Of a DNA stretch of 8,064 nucleotides, positions 1-5,600 are shown piece after piece. This DNA comes from an uncultured Prosthecobacter sp. (GTDB lineage: Bacteria; Verrucomicrobiota; Verrucomicrobiia; Verrucomicrobiales; Verrucomicrobiaceae): NCBI GenBank assembly GCA_947523045.1, contig CANNUR010000128.1:1-8064 (forward strand). Direction: 5' to 3'. Under the pieces are notes generated by a model. It saw only the letters and a program-made list of their open reading frames with translations, searched no databases and was not told the origin of the DNA. Position numbers and translations under genes: made by a program. Position 1 is the first letter of the stretch, and every line of letters starts with the position of its first letter.

Positions 1-453
1 GATCTTCTCCGGGGTCTTTTCGGCGACCTCCTCAATGTTCATGCCGCCCTCGGTGCTGGCGATGAGGGCGTGGCTGCTGCTGCCGCGGTCAAACAGGATG
101 GCAAAGTAGTACTCCTTGACGATGTCGACCGACTTGGCGATGAGCACCTTGCTGACCAGCTTGCCCTCCGGGCCGGTTTGATGGGTGACCAGGGTTTGAC
201 CGAGCATCTTGCCGGCGATGTCCTGGGCCTCGGCGGCGGTGTCGATGACGTGCACGCCACCCTTGAAGCCATTCTTGAAGGTGCCCTTGCCGCGGCCGCC
301 GGCGTGGATCTGCGCCTTCACCACGAGACCTGCGCCGCCGAGTTCTTCCGCGATTTTGCCGGCCTCCTCCGCGGTCGCGGCCACACGCCCGGGCGGGGTG
401 GCGACGCCGAATTTCTGGAACAGTTCTTTGGCCTGGTATTCGTGGATGTTCAT
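1..453 (-). CDS. sucC: Succinyl-CoA ligase (ADP-forming) beta subunit, N-terminal part
   Basis: This gene encodes the beta subunit of succinyl-CoA synthetase, which couples succinyl-CoA cleavage to nucleotide triphosphate formation in the TCA cycle, as a complex with the SucD alpha subunit. Only the first 151 residues lie in the window; the family is usually about 390 residues, so the rest is beyond the left edge. The protein opens with [12 protein letters not shown], the typical SucC start. It carries the ATP-grasp nucleotide-binding stretch [16 protein letters not shown] (residues 44-59; K46 and the G52-K56 loop align with E. coli SucC K46 and GGRGK). It also has the conserved STEGG at 133-137. 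The ATG at 453 is fixed by this family start. There is no Shine-Dalgarno motif before it, but a sigma70-like promoter lies at 481-508. sucD would be expected further left but cannot be seen. Identification is secure. Confidence 0.97.
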   Translation of the reverse strand, partial: MNIHEYQAKELFQKFGVATPPGRVAATAEEAGKIAEELGGAGLVVKAQIHAGGRGKGTFKNGFKGGVHVIDTAAEAQDIAGKMLGQTLVTHQTGPEGKLVSKVLIAKSVDIVKEYYFAILFDRGSSSHALIASTEGGMNIEEVAEKTPEKI

Positions 454-480
454 CGGGGGGATGGGGGAAGTCGAGCCGCC

Positions 481-508
481 AGCATAGAAGGCGAGGCCCT
501 GCGGTCAA
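481..508 (-). promoter_or_regulatory. Sigma70-like promoter of sucC
   Basis: Read on the minus strand, the -35 hexamer TTGACC (508-503) matches the consensus at 5 of 6 bases. It is followed after 16 bp by the -10 hexamer TATGCT (486-481), which matches at 4 of 6. Transcription would start near 474, leaving a leader of about 20 bases before the sucC ATG at 453. Its position in the short gap just upstream of sucC supports it. The call rests on consensus matching by eye, and the spacer is one base shorter than the optimum. Confidence 0.55.
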
Positions 509-530
509 GCTGTCGGGGCGGATTCTTTGC

Positions 531-1301
531 TCACCCCAGCACCAGCCAGAGGGCGGCGACGAAGGTGAGCAGGAAGAGGGTGCGCTCGAAGGCCTTTTGC
601 GGGATGCGCTTGAGGATTTGCCAGCCAAGCAGGATGCCGAGCACGACCACGGGCAGCAGGACGAGGTTGGTGGCGAGCGACTGCGGGTGGATGATGCCGA
701 GGTTGGCGGAAAAGGGGACCTTGAAGAGGTTGATGAAGAGGAAGAAGCGACTGAAGACGCCGAGGTGGTCCTTTTTTTCCAGGCGGCGCGACAGCAGGTA
801 GACGGTCATCACCGGGCCGGCGGCGTTGGCGAGCATGGTGGTGATTCCGGCGCCGAAGCCGAGGGTTTGGGCGAAGCCGCGGTGCTCGGTGAGCGCCAGC
901 AGGTCCTGGCGGCGCCGCTCCAACAGCACGTGAAAGCCGAGCAGGCCGATGATCAGCCAGCCGATGACCGTGCGTGCGGCCTGGTTGTCGATGGTGTCGA
1001 GCAGCAGCCAGCCGGCGATGACCCCGGCGATGGCGGGCGGCGCCATGGGCAGGACCTGGCGCCAGCTGCCGCCGTGGCGGTTGAGGTAGTAGCCCATCAG
1101 GTCGGCGGCGATGAGCAGGGGCAGGACGAGGCCGACCGAGGCCTTGGCGCCGAAGGCCTGGGCCATGAGCACGACGTTGAGGGTGGCGGTGCCGGACAGG
1201 CCGCTCTTCGACAGGCCGATGCAGAGCGCGGCGATGGCCGCCAGCAGCAGCACGCGTGGCTCGCCGGTGAAGAGGGTGTGCTGGATCAGCCAGTCGGGCA
1301 C
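531..1301 (-). CDS. TauE/SafE family sulfite exporter-type permease
   Basis: This 256-residue polytopic inner-membrane protein belongs to the TauE/SafE (DUF81) family, whose members are proposed to export sulfite, sulfoacetate or related anions; the substrate here is unknown. Hydrophobic segments lie at about 16-33, 54-71, 84-101, 110-127, 144-169, 184-196, 213-229 and 239-255, giving the seven to eight helices usual for the family. The first helix is followed by the glycine-rich motif GLSKSGLSG (29-37). The second half repeats the pattern with the family-type motif MLANAAGPVMTVYLL (156-170). The start is GTG at 1301-1299; no in-frame ATG lies between it and the upstream gene's stop, and a later start would delete the first helix. 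No Shine-Dalgarno motif is visible. The gene begins 15 bases after the FG-GAP gene and is probably co-transcribed and translationally coupled with it. No sulfur-metabolism gene is visible nearby to suggest a substrate. Confidence 0.92.
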   Translation of the reverse strand: MPDWLIQHTLFTGEPRVLLLAAIAALCIGLSKSGLSGTATLNVVLMAQAFGAKASVGLVLPLLIAADLMGYYLNRHGGSWRQVLPMAPPAIAGVIAGWLLLDTIDNQAARTVIGWLIIGLLGFHVLLERRRQDLLALTEHRGFAQTLGFGAGITTMLANAAGPVMTVYLLSRRLEKKDHLGVFSRFFLFINLFKVPFSANLGIIHPQSLATNLVLLPVVVLGILLGWQILKRIPQKAFERTLFLLTFVAALWLVLG

Positions 1302-1316
1302 GGATGGGGAGGGCGG

Positions 1317-2507
1317 TCAGGGCTGCCGGCGCTGGTTCCAGTAGATCTTGACATTTTTCGAGCGGCGACCGGCGGCGACCAGGTCGGTGTCGCCATCGCC
1401 GTCGAGGTCGGCGCCCATCAGGTCCTCGCAGGCCATGCCGTTGTCGTCGATGAGGTGCTGCTGCCAGCCGTTGCCGTCCTCCTTGGTGGTGTAAAACAGC
1501 TTCACGCCGACCCGCGGGCCGACCTTTTGGGCCGAGCGCCAGCCAACGGCGATCTGGCGGTTGTTGAGGCCGAGGTAGTCGTAGCAGGCGAGCGCATGGC
1601 CGTCGACCAGGCTGTCGTCAAGCACGCGCCGTTCCCAGAGCCCGTCCTTGGGTCCACCCGCGGGCGGGGTGTACAGGACGAGCTGGTGGCCGTGCATGGG
1701 TTCAACCGTGGCAATGTAGGGCTGGCCGCCGGCGAAGGCCCCCCAGCGGACTTCTCCTGCACCGGCGAGGCCGGCTTCGCGGTGGTTCGACACCCACTGC
1801 GCCTTCCAACCGGAGTCGCCCGGGGTGAGCCGGACAACCCCCTCTCTGCCCGCGAGCAGCAGCGTTTCCGCCTCGTGGGCGGGCGCCGGCACGACCTCGA
1901 AATTGTGGGTCATGTGCATGCCATCGTGGATCAATGTGGTGTTCCAGTGCTGGGTGACGTCCTCCGGCACGTGGTAGGCGAGCAGGCGCACGCCGGCGCC
2001 CTCGCCGTTCTTGTTGCCACGACCGTGCAGTGGCGCGACCACCAGATCGTAGCGGCCGGCGCGGTTGCGCACCCAGCGCATGCGGTGGGTGGTCGGCTCG
2101 TGGCTGAGCTGCACCGGCGTCCAGGGCTGCAGGCGGTCGGCCGGCGGCTGCAAATAAAACACCGCGCCGCTGGTCTCGGTGTCGCCCGGATTCCACTGCG
2201 CCCCGTCGGCGACCTCGGCCTTGCCGTCGCCGTCGATGTCGCGTGCGGCGATGCAGACATGGTCGCGGTCGGTCAGCTTCGGCGCCAGCACACGCTTCTG
2301 CCAGGTCGGGTTCTGATACCAGGCAAAAACATCCTTGTCGGCCAGCAGGATGTCGGTGCGACCGTCGCCATCGACATCGGCCAGGGCGAGGCCATAACCG
2401 ATGCCGATGTCGGCATCGATTTCCGTCGTGCGGAAGTCGGGCGAGGTCTGGGCAAGGCCCAGGGAGGGCAGCAGGAGCAGGGCGAGGCAGCGCATGACGG
2501 CGACCAT
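1317..2507 (-). CDS. Exported FG-GAP/VCBS-repeat beta-propeller protein
   Basis: This protein of 396 residues has an N-terminal signal peptide (hydrophobic residues 8-18, likely cleavage after LGLA at 19, no lipobox cysteine), so it should act in the periplasm or outside the cell. Three canonical calcium-binding FG-GAP/VCBS loops are visible: DVDGDGRTD (44-52), DIDGDGKAE (90-98) and DLDGDGDTD (367-375). Loops at both ends with degenerate blades between fit a single closed beta-propeller. His-rich patches in the middle (H194, H198 and H201 in HDGMHMTH; H272 and H274 in MHGHQ; H304 in DGHALACYD) could form a metal or active site. Secreted propellers of this kind include the propeller half of fungal aldos-2-ulose dehydratase, but that comparison is from memory and weak. 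The start at 2507 gives a 19-residue signal; the ATG at 2495 (392 residues) is an alternative. Neither has a Shine-Dalgarno motif. Longer upstream extensions to 2711 would cover the divergent gene's start and are unlikely. The specific function is unknown. Confidence 0.88.
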   Translation of the reverse strand: MVAVMRCLALLLLPSLGLAQTSPDFRTTEIDADIGIGYGLALADVDGDGRTDILLADKDVFAWYQNPTWQKRVLAPKLTDRDHVCIAARDIDGDGKAEVADGAQWNPGDTETSGAVFYLQPPADRLQPWTPVQLSHEPTTHRMRWVRNRAGRYDLVVAPLHGRGNKNGEGAGVRLLAYHVPEDVTQHWNTTLIHDGMHMTHNFEVVPAPAHEAETLLLAGREGVVRLTPGDSGWKAQWVSNHREAGLAGAGEVRWGAFAGGQPYIATVEPMHGHQLVLYTPPAGGPKDGLWERRVLDDSLVDGHALACYDYLGLNNRQIAVGWRSAQKVGPRVGVKLFYTTKEDGNGWQQHLIDDNGMACEDLMGADLDGDGDTDLVAAGRRSKNVKIYWNQRRQP

Positions 2508-2692
2508 GCGCGCAGCAGGGCGGGGTTGGCCAGTGAAAAACGCGGAGCAACGGCAAAACCCGGTTCCGGTCGGCGCCGCAAGCTCCCGCGGAAAAAGAAT
2601 TGACGATGTAATGACAAAAACGGTAGGCTTATCGAACAAAACCGCCCCCGGGCGCTGTCCAACCCTTATTGAGCCGGCAGCCCCTCGCCCCC
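2508..2692. promoter_or_regulatory. Divergent intergenic region between FG-GAP gene and giant surface-protein gene
   Basis: These 185 bases separate two head-to-head genes and must hold the start signals for both unless one is transcribed from further away. The stretch 2591-2640 is clearly more AT-rich than its surroundings. A plus-strand promoter candidate lies there and is listed separately. On the minus strand the best pair seen is TTGTTC (2639-2634) with TGTCAT (2616-2611), spacing 17, matching consensus at only 3 and 4 positions, so it is weak. An imperfect inverted repeat (CGCGGAGC at 2541-2548 against GCTCCCGCG at 2582-2590, one bulged base) and the small palindrome CGGCGCCG (2571-2578) are also present. 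They may be no more than GC-rich chance matches. No Shine-Dalgarno motif precedes either start codon. Confidence 0.5.
2600..2629 (+). promoter_or_regulatory. Candidate promoter of the giant surface-protein gene
   Basis: TTGACG (2600-2605) matches the -35 consensus at 5 of 6 positions. After 18 bp, TAGGCT (2624-2629) matches the -10 consensus at only 3 of 6. Transcription would begin near 2636, giving a leader of about 57 bases. The location in the AT-rich core of the divergent region supports it, but the poor -10 box keeps this tentative. Confidence 0.3.
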
Positions 2693-5600
2693 ATGCTTTC
2701 CCTTTCCCCACCCTTTTTCCGTCGGCTGGCCTGTCTGACCCTGCTGCCGGCCTTGGTCGCCACGGCCCTGCCGCCGGGGGCGCCGTCCGACGTCAAAGCC
2801 CGAGTCAGTGTCGGGGTCAAAAACGGCAACACGACCCTGACAGGTGACACCTACGTGCTGACTTGGGATGACAACGCCATCGATGAGACAGGCTACCGGG
2901 TGGATTTCCGCGGCGGCAACACCGGCCCGTTTTACAACGCCGGCTATTTCGGTCCCAATCAGGAGGGCCTGTATTTGGGCGGGGGCACTTCGTCGCCCTT
3001 CAACCTGCTGCCGGGGCAGACCATCCAGTTCCAAGTCACCGCCTTCAAGTACAACGGCGCCAAGATCGAATCGCGCGCCGGGCCAATCCAGACGATCACC
3101 TACCCCAGCGCCACGGGCGCGCTGGCCACACCGACCGGACTGACGGCGGCAGGGCAGGGCGACGGCCGGGTGCAGCTCAACTGGGTCGACACCAGCAATG
3201 CTGAAACCTACCATCAGGTCTTTTACAAAAAGCAGGCCGACGAGACCTACACGAAGTCCTTTTACCTGGAACTGGACCGCACCGAGGTGCTGCTGCGCTC
3301 GGGTCAGTTGCCGCCGAGCAAGCTGGCGCACCTGAACAGTGGCAGTCTGGCCAACAGCCGGGTCGATTTTGTTCCCGGCACGACCTACAACTTCCGCGTG
3401 CGTTCGGTGCTGCGCCTGATTCAGGCGCAGAACAATTATCACAACGCCACGCCGGTGCGGGTGACCCCCTATGACTCGGAGTTGTCCAACGAGGTCTCGT
3501 TGGCAATTCCGGCCCTGGGGGCGCCGACGAACCTGCAGGGCTCGGTGCTCGACCAGACGCGCATCCGGCTGCGCTGGACGGACAATTCCGACAACGAAGG
3601 CGGCTACCGCATCGAGTACAAGGACCTGGACGAGAGTACCTGGACACAACTTGGCAGTGGGGCCGCCACCACGGCGGCGAACGCCACCCAGTTTGACGTC
3701 ACCGTCGGTTCGGCCGTGACCCTCGACTGGCGTGTGCGGGCGGTATACCTCGATCCGGTCTCCGGCAATGAAGTCAGCCTGTCGGCTCCGAGCAATGAGA
3801 TCGAACTCGGCACGACTTTCCCCGGCCCGGGCAACCTGACCGCCACGGACACCGGCTACGCCGGCCAGATTCGCCTGGAGTGGCAGGACCAATCCGAGGC
3901 GGAGACAAACTTCGAGGTTTTTGCCCGTGTCAAGGGCACCCCGGATTGGAAGCATGCCCTCACCCTGCCGGCCGACACCCGGCGGGTCAACGTGACCCAG
4001 GCGGAGTTCACCGAGGGCAGTCTCAGCGATTTTGAGAAGGGCACCGCCCATGAGTTTCGCGTGGAGGCGGTCATCTACACCCGCAACAGCAGCGGTGCTG
4101 TCGTGGGGCGAGTCGCCGCTCAGGAGGGGGCCGAGGCGGAGGCGACCCCCAACCACGGTTTTGTGACGCCGTGGCAAAATCTGTTTGCGGACGATCCTTT
4201 CTCTGACAGCCCGGAGGACAAGGCGAGACTCGCAGCAAACGGGTACACCGAGGATGATGTCATTATCCGTCCCTTCCATCCGGTCCGGCAAGGGGAGTTT
4301 TTCCAGTATCGTCTGGCGACCTCCAACCCTGATGCGCGCACCACCTGGAACGTCACCGGCCTGCCCAGCGGGCTTGCATTCAATGCCACGACCGGTGTCA
4401 TCAGCGGAACGCCCTCGGTCGCCGGTCTGTTTCCCTGCACGTTGACGGCGCAATTCAACAACGACCACACTGCCACGGCCACGCTGAACCTGCGCGTGCT
4501 GCCCCAGGGGGCTGTTCCAACCACCGCTGGTCCCATCCCCGATGTGACCTACGCGCCCGGCCTGCAGCTTGTGCTGCCGCTGCAGGACAAGTTTGCCGAC
4601 GCCGATTCGCAGGCCGCCGTGCGCCTGCGCACGACGCTCGGGGATCTCGATGTTTTGCTCTACCCCGAGCTGACGCCCGAGTCGGTGCAAAACTTCCTCC
4701 ACTACGTCAACAACGGCACCTACAACGGGGTTGCCTTCCATCGCTCGGTCCCGGGTTTCATCATCCAGACAGGCAGCTACGTGCCGGTGCAGGCCCCCGA
4801 CTTTTTCGTGCTTGGCCAGCCCTCGCGACTTTCGCCACGCAATGAGCCGGGCATCTCGAATGTGCGTGGCACGGTGGCTTGGGCCAAGCTTCCGGGATCG
4901 CCTGACAGCGCCACGCTCGACTTCTTCGTCAACCTCGCCGACAACTCCCTCAACCTCGACAATCAGAACGAGGGTTTTGCCGCCTTCGGGCGTGTCGCCG
5001 GCAGCGGCATGAACGTGGCCGACGCCATTGCTGCCCTGCCGATCGGTGTGTATCGCAACTTCAACAGTGGCAGCGGCAACAATTCGTCGCTCGACAAGCG
5101 CGTTCAGCTCTTTGAGTTCAGCAACGGCCAGTACCAATTCCTGCGGCGCGAGGCGCTGGAGACGGTGCCGATGAACAGCGAGGGCAGTGCGCCGGTGGAC
5201 ATGGATGTGGAAAAGACGGTGCGCATTCAGCAGGCCACACAGGTGCCTGTGTTCCGCTACAGCATCACCGCCAACAGCGACAGCAGTGTCGTGTCGACCG
5301 CGATCAGCGGCACCAACCTCGTGCTGCAGACCCTCAAGGAGGGCAGTTCCCAAATCACCGTTCAGGCGACCGATCTCGACGGCAATGTCAGCAGCCAGAC
5401 CTTCACCGCCACCGTGGTGCGCAACTACAAGGCGCCGGTCATCACCCGGCAGCCCGTGTCTGTGACCGTCACCGAAGGCGGAACCGCCAAGTTGACCGTC
5501 AAGGCGAGCGGCAGCGGTACACTCGGATACCAGTGGCTGAAGGATGGCAACGAACTCGACGGGCAGACCGAGCCGACACTGGTTGTCCCGGGGGTGAATG

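Noticed and set aside
454..530. Terminator between the permease gene and sucC
   Set aside because: No GC-rich stem followed by a T-run was found on the minus strand; the gap contains a promoter instead.
1299..1319. Frameshift or nonsense mutation splitting one propeller-permease gene
   Set aside because: Both proteins are full length for their families, and the propeller ends naturally after its last calcium loop and strand, so two genes are more likely than one broken gene.
597..2603. Plus-strand open frame of about 668 codons
   Set aside because: It runs antisense to the TauE-type and FG-GAP genes, both recognised by family motifs. Its product is low-complexity (Gly, Gln, Val, Ala, Asp) with no domain, so it is a shadow frame.
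2508..2711. Longer N-terminus for the FG-GAP protein, starting at 2711
   Set aside because: It would put 68 residues before an evident signal peptide, cross the whole AT-rich intergenic region and overlap the start of the divergent gene.
2723..2740. Possible lipoprotein signal around RLAC in the giant protein's leader
   Set aside because: The cysteine comes before the hydrophobic core, not after it, and the -3 position is Arg, so it is not a lipobox. A standard cleavage after ATA fits better.
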